Part shown: positions 25,946-35,906 of the stretch, in pieces
How positions within the stretch are numbered: the first letter of the stretch is position 1
How the letters are laid out: every line of letters starts with the position of its first letter
From: Sphingopyxis sp. QXT-31
GTDB taxonomy: Bacteria; Pseudomonadota; Alphaproteobacteria; Sphingomonadales; Sphingomonadaceae
Reading direction: 5' to 3'
Length of the DNA: 64,000 bases
Assembly (NCBI RefSeq): GCF_001984035.1
Contig: NZ_CP019449.1
Coordinates: 3,286,001 to 3,350,000 of the forward strand
The notes under the pieces: model-generated
Seen by the model: only the letters and a program-made list of their open reading frames with translations
What the model was told of the DNA's origin: nothing
Databases searched by the model: none
Translations under genes and position numbers: made by a program

Positions 25946-27817
25946 TCAAGCCGCACGCCGCTTGCTGTGCACCAGAATTGCGGTCAGCGCCGCGGGGGTC
26001 ACCCCGTCGATCCGCCCCGCCTGTCCGAGCGTCTCGGGCCGCGCGCGGGTCAGCCGTTCGACCATCTCGCGCGACAGCCCGCCGATCGCGCCATAATCGA
26101 GCGCCGGGTCGAGCAGGATCGCCTCGTTCGCCGCCAGGGAGCGCAGCTCGGCCTCCTGCCGCGCGATATAAGGCGCATAATGCGCGTCCTCGGCCAGCTC
26201 GGCGAGGATCGCTTCGTCGATCGCGGCAAGTTCGGGCGCGAGCCGCGCCAGCTTGGCCATCGTCACCCCGGGAAAGCGCAGCAGGTCGATCCGCCGTCGC
26301 GCCGCGCCGTCGCCGGGCAGCGCCAGCCCGATCGTCGCATAATCGGCACTCGTCACCGGCGCGTCGAGCAAGGCCGCCGCCCGCGCGCGCGCGGCCATCC
26401 GCTCGTCGAACAGCGCCGCGGTCGCCGGCCGCACCAGCCCGAGCGCGATTCCCTTGGGGGTGAGCCGCGTCGCCGCATTGTCGGCGCGCAGCCGCAGCCG
26501 ATATTCGGCGCGCGCGGTGAGCATGCGATACGGCTCGGTCACCCCCTGCAGCACCAGATCGTCGACCATCACCCCGATATAGCTCTCGGACCGGTCGAGG
26601 ATCAGCGGCTCGCGCCCCTGCACCGCGAGCGCCGCATTGGCCCCGGCGACCAGCCCCTGCGCCGCCGCTTCCTCATAGCCCGTGGTGCCGTTGATCTGCC
26701 CCGCGCAATAAAGCCCGCCGATCGCGCGGACCTGCAATGTCCGGTCGAGCGCGCGCGGGTCGATATGATCATATTCGACCGCATAGCCCGGCACCGTCAT
26801 CTCGACGCTCTCAAGCCCCTCCATCGTGCGCAGCATCGCGAGTTGCACATCGGCGGGGAGCGAGGTCGAAATGCCGTTCGGATAGACGAGTTCCGAGTCG
26901 AGCCCCTCGGGTTCCAGAAACACCTGATGCCCGTCGCGGTCGGCGAAGCGGTGGATCTTGTCCTCGATCGAGGGACAATAGCGCGGCCCTGCCGCACCGA
27001 TCGCCCCGGTGAACAGGGGCGAGCGGTCGAGATTCGCCGCGACGATCGCATGCGATTCGGCGTTGGTGCGCGTGATCGCGCAGAAGATCTGCGGCACCGA
27101 CCGCGCATTGTTCCACGTGGAACAGGTCCAGCTCGCGCCCTCGGCGCTGTCCGATGGCTGCTCGGCGAGCCGCGCCCAGTTGATCGTGCGCCCGTCGAGC
27201 CGCGGCGGCGTTCCGGTCTTGAGCCGTGCCATCGGCAGGTCGGCGGCGCGCAGCTGCTCGGCGAGCCGATGCGCCCCGCCCTCGCCGATGCGTCCGCCTT
27301 CCATGCGTTCCTCTCCGCGGAACAGCCGCCCGCCGAGGAAGGTCCCCGTCGCGAGCACCACCGCGCCTGCCGCCAGCTTGGTCCCATCGCCGAGTTCTAG
27401 CCCCGCGACACGCGCACCATCGTCGGACAGGACCAGCGCCGCCGCCTCGCCTTCGACAACGACGATGCCCGCCTCGGCGGCGAGCATATCCTGGATCGCC
27501 CTCCGATAAAGCTTGCGGTCGGCCTGGATCCGCGGCCCCTGCACCGCTGCGCCCTTCGACGCGTTGAGCATCCGGTAATGGATCGCCGCCGCGTCGGCCG
27601 CGCGCGCCATCCACCCGTCGAGCGCATCGACCTCGCGCATCAGATGCCCCTTGCCGAGCCCCCCGATCGCCGGGTTGCACGACATGGTCCCGATCTGCGT
27701 CGGGTCGAAACTAACGAGCGCGACCAATGTCCCGAGCCGCGCCGCGGCCGCAGCGGCTTCCGTCCCGGCGTGCCCACCGCCCACGACGATGACATCATAT
27801 GTTGCGCTGCTGTGCAT
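25946..27817 (-). CDS. mnmG: tRNA uridine-5-carboxymethylaminomethyl modification enzyme MnmG (GidA)
   Basis: MnmG with MnmE adds the carboxymethylaminomethyl group to U34 of tRNAs. The 623-residue flavoprotein starts [20 protein letters not shown] with the FAD-binding GxGxxG at residues 13-18. Other family landmarks are [40 protein letters not shown] and [20 protein letters not shown]. Start ATG 27817 fits the family; the longer frame upstream overlaps the parS region and mnmE. Residues TCSTWNN in the middle are encoded by a perfect parS palindrome at 27109-27124. Confidence 0.97.
   Translation of the reverse strand: MHSSATYDVIVVGGGHAGTEAAAAAARLGTLVALVSFDPTQIGTMSCNPAIGGLGKGHLMREVDALDGWMARAADAAAIHYRMLNASKGAAVQGPRIQADRKLYRRAIQDMLAAEAGIVVVEGEAAALVLSDDGARVAGLELGDGTKLAAGAVVLATGTFLGGRLFRGEERMEGGRIGEGGAHRLAEQLRAADLPMARLKTGTPPRLDGRTINWARLAEQPSDSAEGASWTCSTWNNARSVPQIFCAITRTNAESHAIVAANLDRSPLFTGAIGAAGPRYCPSIEDKIHRFADRDGHQVFLEPEGLDSELVYPNGISTSLPADVQLAMLRTMEGLESVEMTVPGYAVEYDHIDPRALDRTLQVRAIGGLYCAGQINGTTGYEEAAAQGLVAGANAALAVQGREPLILDRSESYIGVMVDDLVLQGVTEPYRMLTARAEYRLRLRADNAATRLTPKGIALGLVRPATAALFDERMAARARAAALLDAPVTSADYATIGLALPGDGAARRRIDLLRFPGVTMAKLARLAPELAAIDEAILAELAEDAHYAPYIARQEAELRSLAANEAILLDPALDYGAIGGLSREMVERLTRARPETLGQAGRIDGVTPAALTAILVHSKRRAA
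27109..27124. other. parS site 2 (inside mnmG)
   Basis: TGTTCCACGTGGAACA, a perfect 16-bp palindrome, matching the ParB binding consensus. It lies in a stretch of mnmG that does not match the usual conserved blocks, so the protein appears to tolerate the inserted codons. Confidence 0.93.
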
Positions 27818-27877
27818 GATTGTGGCGGCGCCTACAGGATTTGCGCGCGCAAATCCACCGCGACGCGACCGATCGCC

Positions 27878-27893
27878 TGTCCCACGTGGAACA
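27878..27893. other. parS site 3 (between mnmG and mnmE)
   Basis: TGTCCCACGTGGAACA, one base off the perfect palindrome at 27109, directly abutting the mnmE stop codon and 60 bp upstream of the mnmG start. Confidence 0.88.
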
Positions 27894-29225
27894 TCATTTC
27901 CCGATGCAGAAGCGTCCGAACAAGGTGTCGAGCATTTCCTCAACCCCGGCACGCCCGGTGATCCGATCAAGCGCCCCTCCAGCAAGCCGAAGCCGTTCGG
28001 CGAGCAGGATCAGGTCGCCCGCCTCACGCGAACCCGGCTCGACTTCCAGCCACGCCTTCGCTTCGGCCAGCGCCTTGCGCTGCCGCCGGCGTAGCGCCGC
28101 CTCGCCCTCGCGTGGCAACAGCGTGCGCGCCATCTCGACGATCATGCGGTGGAGCTTGTCCATCCCCTCGCCCGTCGCCGCCGACAGGGTCAGGTCGCAG
28201 CGCGCCGCCTCGGCCTCCGCGGCGGCATCGCCCTTCCAGCGATCGGTCTGCGCCGCGACCAGAATCGCGCGCCTGTGCTCGGGCACCTCCTTCGGCGGGC
28301 CTAGCCACAACAATATATCCGCCACCTCGACCGCCGCTTTCGCGCGGTCGATCCCGATCATCTCGATCGCGTCGCCACTTTCTGCGCGCAGCCCTGCGGT
28401 GTCCGAAAAGCGCATCGCGATCCCGTCGAGCGCCAGCGCCGTCTCGATCACATCGCGCGTCGTCCCAGCGACCGACGACACGATCGCCAGCTCGCGTTTA
28501 GCTATAGCATTGATAAGAGTAGATTTACCGGCATTGGGTGGCCCGGCGATGACCACGGACAGCCCCTCGGCGATCACCTCCGCCGCCGGTCGCGCCAACC
28601 ATTCACCCATGTTCGCGGCCAAAGCTGCCATCCCCTCGCGCAGGCGCTGCGCGACAGTTTCGCCAACCTCGACATCATCCTCATCGGCAAAATTGAGCTC
28701 GGCCTCGGCCCCCGCCATCAACGCGAGCAGCCGGTCCTGCCAAGCCTCGACCGCGCGCGACACATGCCCGCTCGCCATGGCCATCGCCTGCCTGCGCTGG
28801 CTCTCGGTCTCCGCCGCGAGCAGGTCGGCGAGCCCTTCCGCCTCGGCCAGGTCGATTCGGCCATTGTCGAACGCGCGCCGCGTAAACTCGCCCGCCTCGG
28901 CGCGCCGCAATCCGGGCATCGCATCCAGCGCCGCCTCGACCGCCGCCACGACGGCACGTCCGCCGTGCAGATGCAGTTCGGCCAGATCCTCGCCGGTCGC
29001 GGTCGCCGGCCCCGGAAACCATAGCAGCAGCGCGCGATCGAGCGGTGCGCCATTAGCATCCTTGAGCTCGGCCAACGACGCCCGCCGCGGTGCGGGTAGC
29101 CGACCCGCCAACGCCTCGAGCGCCGCACCCGCGCGCGGCCCGCTCACGCGCACGACGCCGATCGCCGCCGGCGGCATCCCGCTCGACAGCGCGAAGATCG
29201 TATCGCGGCCTTCGCCTTGGTTCAG
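27894..29225 (-). CDS. mnmE: tRNA modification GTPase MnmE (TrmE), probable CTG start
   Basis: MnmE is the GTPase partner of MnmG. Conserved elements: N-terminal tetrahydrofolate-binding domain beginning [21 protein letters not shown]1 motif [14 protein letters not shown]3 DTAG, and the C-terminal FCIGK with the family cysteine. Without an in-frame ATG, GTG or TTG between 29225 and far upstream, the best start is CTG at 29225, which overlaps the preceding stop (CTGA) and has AAGGGAC about 9 bases upstream; this gives 443 residues, the usual family length. The ATG at codon 17 would delete the conserved DTIFALSSG. The GTPase domain spans about residues 210-370. Confidence 0.93.
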   Translation of the reverse strand: MNQGEGRDTIFALSSGMPPAAIGVVRVSGPRAGAALEALAGRLPAPRRASLAELKDANGAPLDRALLLWFPGPATATGEDLAELHLHGGRAVVAAVEAALDAMPGLRRAEAGEFTRRAFDNGRIDLAEAEGLADLLAAETESQRRQAMAMASGHVSRAVEAWQDRLLALMAGAEAELNFADEDDVEVGETVAQRLREGMAALAANMGEWLARPAAEVIAEGLSVVIAGPPNAGKSTLINAIAKRELAIVSSVAGTTRDVIETALALDGIAMRFSDTAGLRAESGDAIEMIGIDRAKAAVEVADILLWLGPPKEVPEHRRAILVAAQTDRWKGDAAAEAEAARCDLTLSAATGEGMDKLHRMIVEMARTLLPREGEAALRRRQRKALAEAKAWLEVEPGSREAGDLILLAERLRLAGGALDRITGRAGVEEMLDTLFGRFCIGK

Positions 29226-29512
29226 CTCTTGCGTCCCTTCGCGGACTTGTCGTCGGCGTCGGCCGCCTTGCCCGCACCGCCCATCAGCCCGCCGCCGAAC
29301 TGGCTCATCAGCGACTGGATCAGCCCCAGCCCGCTTTCGCCCATCGGCACCCAGCTCTTGACCATCGTCTGGACCATGTCGGGGGTGATCCCCTTCGCCA
29401 TCAGCTCCTTGACGCGGCTGAGGTAAATTTCGTGCAGCGGCTCGAGGTCGGGCAGGCCGACCAGCCGTCGCGCTTCCTCGGGGGTGCAATCGATCTCGAT
29501 ATTGAATTTCAT
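29222..29512 (-). CDS. Small conserved protein (DUF6489-like)
   Basis: A 96-residue protein starting MKFNIEIDCTPEEARRLVGL at ATG 29512. The N-terminal half has the pattern CTPEEARRLVGLPDLEPLHE, then YLSRVKELMAKGITPDMVQT. The C-terminus is glycine-rich followed by a charged lysine/aspartate tail. It looks like the sphingomonad DUF6489 family, whose role is unknown. It precedes mnmE and overlaps its proposed CTG start by three bases, suggesting coupled translation. Confidence 0.82.
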   Translation of the reverse strand: MKFNIEIDCTPEEARRLVGLPDLEPLHEIYLSRVKELMAKGITPDMVQTMVKSWVPMGESGLGLIQSLMSQFGGGLMGGAGKAADADDKSAKGRKS

Positions 29513-29621
29513 CGTCGGTCTCCGCCCCGCAAAAAGCCTCAGCGCGCGCTTGAGCCGCGCCGCTGCGCCCGCTAGCTTCGCGCTTTCACCGCCAAGAAGC
29601 AAGAGTCAGGAGAGACCCCGC

Positions 29622-30320
29622 ATGTCCGCGACCAACACGACCATCCCCGCGCTCGACGGCGCGGCGGAAATTCCCGCCTATGTCGCGCGCCCCGACGCCG
29701 ACAGCTCGCGCGCGATCATCGTCATCCCCGAAATCTTCGGCGTGAACGCGGGCATCCGCCAGAAATGCGACGATTGGGCGGCCGAAGGCTATCTCGCAAT
29801 CGCGCCCGACATCTTCTGGCGCTTTGCCCCGGGGGTCGAGCTCAACCCCGATGTCGAGGCCGAACTGCAGGAGGCCTTCGGCTATTTCGGCCAGTATGAC
29901 GCCGACGATGGGGTCAAGGATATCGAAGCGGCGATCAAATGGCTCCACGGCCAGGGCGCCGCGAAAGTCGGCTGCGTCGGCTTCTGCCTCGGTGGGCGGC
30001 TTGCCTATATGGCCGCGGCGCGCACCGACGTGAACGCCTCGGTCGGCTATTATGGCGTCATGATCGACCAGATGCTGGACGAAAGCCACGCGATCGCGCA
30101 CCCGCTGATGCTCCATATCCCGACCGAGGATCATCTCGTCGACCATGATGCGCAGAAGCGCATCCACGCCGGACTCGATCCGCATCCGAAGGTCACGCTC
30201 CACGACTATGCCGGCCTCGACCATGGCTTCGCCGCGACGATGGGCAATCGCCGCAACGAGGAGGGCGCGCAGCTCGCCGACGGCCGCACCCGCGCCTTCT
30301 TCGCCGAGCATCTCGCATGA
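29622..30320 (+). CDS. Dienelactone hydrolase family protein
   Basis: A 232-residue alpha/beta hydrolase. ATG 29622 follows AGGAGAG. The nucleophile elbow is GFCLGG with a cysteine nucleophile, the signature of dienelactone hydrolases. The rest of the triad is supplied by the aspartate in IPTEDHLVD and the histidine in GLDHGFA near the C-terminus. The N-terminal AIIVIPEIFGVNAGIR is likewise typical. True chlorocatechol-pathway substrates are not implied, as no pathway genes surround it. Its stop overlaps the next start (ATGA), so it is coupled with the NTF2-like gene. Confidence 0.92.
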   Translation: MSATNTTIPALDGAAEIPAYVARPDADSSRAIIVIPEIFGVNAGIRQKCDDWAAEGYLAIAPDIFWRFAPGVELNPDVEAELQEAFGYFGQYDADDGVKDIEAAIKWLHGQGAAKVGCVGFCLGGRLAYMAAARTDVNASVGYYGVMIDQMLDESHAIAHPLMLHIPTEDHLVDHDAQKRIHAGLDPHPKVTLHDYAGLDHGFAATMGNRRNEEGAQLADGRTRAFFAEHLA

Positions 30321-30718
30321 GCGCCGCGCATCCCGGCCTCGCCGCCTGGCACGCGTATATGGCGGACGGCAGCGACCCGCAGGCGCTGCGCGAGCTGCTC
30401 GCCAAGGATGCGGTCTTCCACTCGCCCGTCGTCCACACCCCGCAGGCGGGCCGCGACAAGGTCTTCGCCTATCTCCACGCCGCCAGCCATGTGCTCGGCG
30501 GCGAGAATTTCCGCTATCTGCGCGAGATCGTCGACGGCGACCAGGCGATGCTCGAGTTCCAGAGCGAGCTCGACGGCATCCAGATCAACGGCGTCGACAT
30601 CATCCGCTGGAACGACGACGGAAAGATCGCCGATTTCAAGGTGATGGTCCGCCCGCTGAAAGCGATCAACAAGGTCTGGGAGAAAATGGCCGAGATGCTC
30701 GCCGCGCAGGCAAGCTAG
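30317..30718 (+). CDS. NTF2-like/SnoaL-like domain protein
   Basis: A 133-residue cone-shaped NTF2-fold protein with LAAWHAYMADGSDPQALREL at the N-terminus, DAVFHSPVVHTPQAGRDKV, and the C-terminal strand set ending FKVMVRPLKAINKVWEKM. Family members are small-molecule binding proteins or isomerase-like enzymes; no catalytic set can be assigned. Coupled to the dienelactone hydrolase by ATGA, and its stop overlaps the convergent DUF1489 gene's stop by three bases (CTAG). Confidence 0.85.
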   Translation: MSAAHPGLAAWHAYMADGSDPQALRELLAKDAVFHSPVVHTPQAGRDKVFAYLHAASHVLGGENFRYLREIVDGDQAMLEFQSELDGIQINGVDIIRWNDDGKIADFKVMVRPLKAINKVWEKMAEMLAAQAS

Positions 30719-31116
30719 ATCAGCATCAGCTCGGCCAGCTCGCGATAAAGCTCGGGCGGCAGCGCGCCGATCCCGCTGGCATCGTCGACGCCCTTCGGCG
30801 CATCGGCATCGGCGAGGTAGCGCCAGCCCTGGTGCGCGCGCTTGGGCTGCGGATGGATGCGCTCGAGCGCAGCGGCGCAAACGATGTCGATCCGCCCGTC
30901 GGCGCGGTCGTCGAAGCGCAATATCTCGACGCGCGCGACGAGGGCGTGTTTGACGATAAAATGCAGCTTGCCGCCGATCAGCTCGTCGGCACGCTTGGGC
31001 TTGAAACGCGTCGTGAAACGGACCTCGCCCTGCTCCGCGCGCGACGCGATGCGCGCTTCGAGCACGCTATAATCGGAGCAGCCGACGGCGACGCGGGTCA
31101 TATGAAGAGCGGGCAT
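30715..31116 (-). CDS. DUF1489 family protein
   Basis: A 133-residue alphaproteobacterial protein of unknown function, starting MPALHMTRVAVGCSDYSVLE. The segment GEVRFTTRFKPKRADELIGG and the late AHQGWRYLADADAP are family landmarks. Stop overlaps the convergent NTF2-like gene. A terminator-like hairpin separates it from rho upstream on the same strand. Confidence 0.88.
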   Translation of the reverse strand: MPALHMTRVAVGCSDYSVLEARIASRAEQGEVRFTTRFKPKRADELIGGKLHFIVKHALVARVEILRFDDRADGRIDIVCAAALERIHPQPKRAHQGWRYLADADAPKGVDDASGIGALPPELYRELAELMLI

Positions 31117-31142
31117 GCCTGCCCAGATGGGAAGCCGGTAAG

Positions 31143-31173
31143 AAAAAAGCCAGCCCCTGCAGGGCCGGCTTTT
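31143..31173 (-). terminator. Intrinsic terminator of rho
   Basis: On the minus strand AAAGCCGGCCC, TGCA loop, then GGGGCTGGCTTT forms an 11-bp stem (one G-U pair) running straight into TTTTTTC. It is 65 bp after the rho stop and before DUF1489. Confidence 0.85.
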
Positions 31174-31237
31174 CCTTTGTGGCGTATGTGGCGTAACGCG
31201 ATCGCGATCCCGGCGTCGGGGCCGACATCGCGGCTGC

Positions 31238-32494
<1,257 letters not shown>

Positions 32495-32686
32495 GGATAG
32501 ATTCCGGGTATGAAGTCAGGGAGATATGGGGACTAAGTTCGTTGCACCGGCTGGTGCCTATCCGGCCGTGGGACGACCGTTTTTGATAGCTCGGCGCATG
32601 AGAGCGCCGCCCGCAGGAAACGGGGTTCATCGGCCCCTATAACCGGCTTTGCGCCAAGTCAATCGCGGCTGCGCCCAGCCGAGGGG

Positions 32687-33136
32687 TCAGAAGGGGCGGA
32701 CGACCGCGAGGATCACGATCAGCGCCGCGGCGACGCCCGGAACCTCGTTGAGCATGCGCAGCCGTTTCTCGGTCATCGGGCGCTGGCCCTTGGCGAGCTT
32801 CTTGGCATAGCCGGCCATCCAGCCATGATAGCCCGACAGGCCGATCACGAGCAGGAATTTGATCAGGAACCAAGGCTCGCCCCAATATCCGCCGTTGAAG
32901 GCGAGCATGAGGCCGAGGATCCAGACGATGGTCAGCGACGGATCGAGAATGATGCGGAGCAATCGGCTTTCGCGATCGATCCATTTTTTATCCTCGTCCG
33001 ATCCGACCGCGCATTGATGGTGATAGACGAAGAAGCGTGGCAGCATGAACAGGCCGGCCATCAGGAAAATCACGAAGATCACATGGGCCGCCTTGACCCA
33101 CAGGGTCGCCGAACCCAAAAAACCTGCCAGTTCCAT
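32687..33136 (-). CDS. hemJ: Protoporphyrinogen IX oxidase HemJ
   Basis: HemJ oxidises protoporphyrinogen IX to protoporphyrin IX in the inner membrane. With ATG 33136 the product is 149 residues, four helices: 9-32, 56-76, 83-103 and 124-146. The conserved LWVKAAHVIFVIFLMAGLFM supplies the haem-ligand histidine, and LPRFFVYHHQ and the C-terminal RMLNEVPG segment complete the signature. It starts 2 bp after the hemE stop, so the two haem genes are coupled; rho follows after a 192-bp gap that shows no gene. Confidence 0.93.
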   Translation of the reverse strand: MELAGFLGSATLWVKAAHVIFVIFLMAGLFMLPRFFVYHHQCAVGSDEDKKWIDRESRLLRIILDPSLTIVWILGLMLAFNGGYWGEPWFLIKFLLVIGLSGYHGWMAGYAKKLAKGQRPMTEKRLRMLNEVPGVAAALIVILAVVRPF

Positions 33137-33138
33137 GC

Positions 33139-34161
33139 CTATCCCCGCACGCGTTTGATCAGATGCTCGACATGCGCGATCGGGGTGTCGGGCACGATGC
33201 CATGGCCGAGGTTGAAGATATGGGGACGCGACGGGAAGGCCGCAAGGATGCGGTCGATCGCGGCATCGAGCGCCTCGCCCCCCGCGACGAGCGCGAGCGG
33301 GTCGAGATTGCCCTGTACCGGCAGATGCGGCGGCAAGGCGGCATCGGCCCAAGCGGGATCGACCGTCTCGTCGAGCCCGATCGCATCGGCGCCGACCTCA
33401 TTGGCATAGGCGGGCAGCTTGCCGCCCGCGCCCTTCGGAAAGCCGATCACCGGCGTATCGGGATGCAGCGCCTTCAGCCGGCGGACGATCTCGGCATTGG
33501 GCGCGATCACCCAGCGCTCGAATTGCGTGGGGCTCAGGCTCCCGGCCCAGCTATCGAACAATTGCACCGCCTCGACGCCCTGTTCGATCTGGCCCGACAG
33601 ATAGGTGACGCTGAGGTCGATAATCGCATCGACGATCGCCTGGAAGCCCGCGGGATCGCCGAACGCCATGCGCCGCGCCGCGGCCTGGTCCTTCGATCCC
33701 TGCCCCGCGACCATATAGGTCGCGACGGTCCACGGGCTGCCCGCAAAGCCGAGGAAGGTCGTCTCGGGGGGCAATGCCGCCGCGACGCGCGCGACGGTCG
33801 CATAGACGGGGTCGAGCCGCTGGTGCGCCGCCTCGAGCGCCGCGAGCGCGCTGTCGACCAGCGGCGGCGCGAGCCGCGGCCCCTCGCCTGCCTCGAACCA
33901 CAGATTCTGCCCCAAGGCGTGCGGCACGACGAGGATATCGGAGAAAAGGATCGAGCCGTCGAAGCCGAAGCGCCGGATCGGCTGCAGCGTCACCTCGGCC
34001 GCGGCCTCGGGATCGTAGCAGAGCTCGAGGAAGCCGCCCTTGGTCTCCCGCAGCGCGCGATATTCGGGCAGGTAACGCCCCGCCTGGCGCATGAGCCACA
34101 GCGGCGGACGCTCCTGCCGCACCCCGCGCAGCGTCGCGAGCAAGGCTTTGTGTGACGCCAT
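33139..34161 (-). CDS. hemE: Uroporphyrinogen decarboxylase
   Basis: HemE decarboxylates uroporphyrinogen III to coproporphyrinogen III. The 340-residue protein begins MASHKALLATLRGVRQERPP with the substrate-binding WLMRQAGRYLPEYR. FSDILVVPHALGQ supplies the active-site aspartate; GFAGSPWTVATYMVAGQGSK and the late NLGHGIVPDTP are also conserved. ATG 34161 is used; longer frames enter the origin. In Caulobacter and relatives hemE borders the replication origin, as here. Confidence 0.97.
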   Translation of the reverse strand: MASHKALLATLRGVRQERPPLWLMRQAGRYLPEYRALRETKGGFLELCYDPEAAAEVTLQPIRRFGFDGSILFSDILVVPHALGQNLWFEAGEGPRLAPPLVDSALAALEAAHQRLDPVYATVARVAAALPPETTFLGFAGSPWTVATYMVAGQGSKDQAAARRMAFGDPAGFQAIVDAIIDLSVTYLSGQIEQGVEAVQLFDSWAGSLSPTQFERWVIAPNAEIVRRLKALHPDTPVIGFPKGAGGKLPAYANEVGADAIGLDETVDPAWADAALPPHLPVQGNLDPLALVAGGEALDAAIDRILAAFPSRPHIFNLGHGIVPDTPIAHVEHLIKRVRG

Positions 34162-34500
34162 CGGTCGTCCCTCTTTCTCTTCCAATATAATATATAAGAA
34201 TATGGTGGTGGTTTGTTGGCGGGCGAAGAAGGCGGCTTTAGGCAGCGCCGCCGCCTTTGCCAACAGCTTGACTCATCGTCGCGCCATCTTCGCCGCGGAG
34301 TCGCATGCCGCTGTCCCCGTTCTTCACAGCCTGTGGATAAACATCGCGCGCTGTGGACAAGCCATGGGGCGGAATCGACGCGGCCGGGGATGAATCCACC
34401 GTCCCGATTTTGCCCCTGCGCTTGTCCAGAAACTTATCCACAGGCCACGCGAAACGCGTCTCTGCTTGCCTTTTTCCGCCCCTTTGCCCCAAGTGCGACC
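34162..34500. other. oriC: Chromosomal replication origin (oriC)
   Basis: The 339-bp gap between divergent hemE and the PPSR gene contains no gene. It has two perfect DnaA boxes: TGTGGATAA at 34333-34341 (minus orientation) and TTATCCACA at 34435-34443 (plus). TGTGGACAA at 34353-34361 is a close variant, and TTGTCCAGA at 34423-34431 is weaker. An AT-rich run (34184-34203, AATATAATATATAAGAATAT) near hemE is a candidate unwinding element in otherwise GC-rich DNA. The flanking genes match the Caulobacter hemE-Cori-PPSR arrangement, parS sites lie within 10 kb, and transcription diverges from it. Identification is by these features, not by replication data. Confidence 0.9.
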
Positions 34501-35313
34501 ATGGGCCGGCTCCACTTGCACCTCATATCCGATTCCACGGGCGAAACGCTGGAAAATATCGCCAAGGCCGCGATCGCGCAGTTCGACGATGTCGAAGTCG
34601 TGCGCCATTTCTGGCCGATGGTGCGTTCGGAATCGCATCTCGACCGCATCATGGCCGAGGTCGAGGCGAGCCCGGGCATGATCCTCTTCACCCTCGTCAA
34701 CGGCGACCTGCGCGTCAGCCTCGAACGCCGCGCCCGCGCGCGCGACCTGCCGCTCGTCGCCGCGCTCGACGCGGTCACCGACGCGCTGTCGACGATGCTC
34801 GGCCAGGAAGCCAAGGCGCGCCCCGGCCGTCAGCACCAGCTCGACGCCGCCTATTTTGCGCGCGTCGAGGCGATCCAGTTCACCGTCGCGCACGACGACG
34901 GCATCGGCTGGGAAAATTGGGAACAGGCTGACATCGTCCTCGCCGGCGTGTCGCGGACCTCCAAGACGCCGACGAGCATCTACCTCGCCAACCGCGGCTT
35001 CAAGACCGCGAACATCCCCATCGTCCCCGAATCGCCGCCGCCGAACGCGCTCTACAATCTCAGGAAACCGCTCGTCGTTGGGCTGACCACCGGGCTCGAC
35101 CGGCTGGTGCAGGTGCGCCGCAACCGGCTGCTCGCGCTCAACCAGGCGCCCGAAACCCCCTATGTCGACGACGAACGCGTCAAGGCCGAGCTCGCTTTCG
35201 CGCGGCGGATGTTCGCCGACAATGGCTGGCCGGTGATCGACGTGACGCGCCGCTCGATCGAGGAGACCGCCGCCGCGGTGATCAAGCTGGTCGAGGACCG
35301 TAGCGCGGCATGA
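34501..35313 (+). CDS. PEP synthase/pyruvate phosphate dikinase regulatory kinase-phosphorylase (DUF299)
   Basis: A 270-residue bifunctional serine/threonine kinase and phosphorylase that controls PEP synthase or pyruvate phosphate dikinase by ADP-dependent phosphorylation. It starts MGRLHLHLISDSTGETLENI, and the P-loop-like motif GVSRTSKTPTSIYLA with YLANRGFKTANIPIVPE is the DUF299 signature. ATG 34501 has no strong ribosome-binding site; the frame extends upstream into oriC but without family sequence. It is the first gene rightwards from the origin, as in Caulobacter, and is followed by maf with an ATGA overlap. Confidence 0.95.
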   Translation: MGRLHLHLISDSTGETLENIAKAAIAQFDDVEVVRHFWPMVRSESHLDRIMAEVEASPGMILFTLVNGDLRVSLERRARARDLPLVAALDAVTDALSTMLGQEAKARPGRQHQLDAAYFARVEAIQFTVAHDDGIGWENWEQADIVLAGVSRTSKTPTSIYLANRGFKTANIPIVPESPPPNALYNLRKPLVVGLTTGLDRLVQVRRNRLLALNQAPETPYVDDERVKAELAFARRMFADNGWPVIDVTRRSIEETAAAVIKLVEDRSAA

Positions 35314-35906
35314 CGCTCTTGCTCGCTTCGCAAAGCAGCGGCCGCGCCGCGATGCTCCGCGCCGCCGGGCTGGTCTTCGAAACCAGCGCCGCGCATGTCG
35401 ACGAGGAAGGGCTCACCGCCGCGCTCCACGCCGAGGGCCAGAGCGCGCGCAACATCGCCGACGCGCTCGCCGAGGCCAAGGCGGTCAAGATTTCGTCGCG
35501 CCTTCCGGGCGTCACGGTGCTCGGCGCCGATTCGACGCTCGCGCTCGACGACGGCGCGATGCTCTCGAAACCTGCCGATCCCGCCGAGGCCGCGAGCCAC
35601 CTCCGCCGCATGGCGGGGTCGCGCCACCGGCTGTTCAGCGCCGTGGTCGCCGCGCGCGACGGCGCCCCCGTCTGGCGCGCGGTCGGCGAGGCGAAGCTCT
35701 GGATGCGCCCCTTGTCGGACGCCTTCATCGCCGACTATGTCGCGCGCGAATGGGACAGCATCCGCTGGACCGTCGGCTGTTACGAAATCGAGGGAGCGGG
35801 CGTGCAACTCTTCGAACGGGTCGAGGGCGACCCTTGGACCATCATCGGCATGCCGATGCTGCCTTTGCTCGCTTGGCTGCGCGAGACCGGGCTCGCCGCG
35901 TCATGA
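35310..35906 (+). CDS. Maf-like nucleoside triphosphate pyrophosphatase
   Basis: A 198-residue housekeeping NTP pyrophosphatase of the Maf/HAM1-like fold, thought to remove modified or misplaced nucleotides. It begins LLLASQSSGRAAMLRAAGL, the substrate-binding S-x-R-R-like N-terminus (with Q-S-S-G-R). The catalytic-aspartate region reads LGADSTLALDDG where Maf usually has GADT, and WDSIRWTVGCYEIEGAG is conserved. Linked by ATGA to both the PPSR gene and aroE. Confidence 0.92.
   Translation: MTLLLASQSSGRAAMLRAAGLVFETSAAHVDEEGLTAALHAEGQSARNIADALAEAKAVKISSRLPGVTVLGADSTLALDDGAMLSKPADPAEAASHLRRMAGSRHRLFSAVVAARDGAPVWRAVGEAKLWMRPLSDAFIADYVAREWDSIRWTVGCYEIEGAGVQLFERVEGDPWTIIGMPMLPLLAWLRETGLAAS

Noticed and set aside
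34200..34500. Upstream extension of the PPSR frame into the origin
   Set aside because: The residues do not resemble the family and would cover the DnaA boxes; ATG 34501 gives the standard N-terminus.
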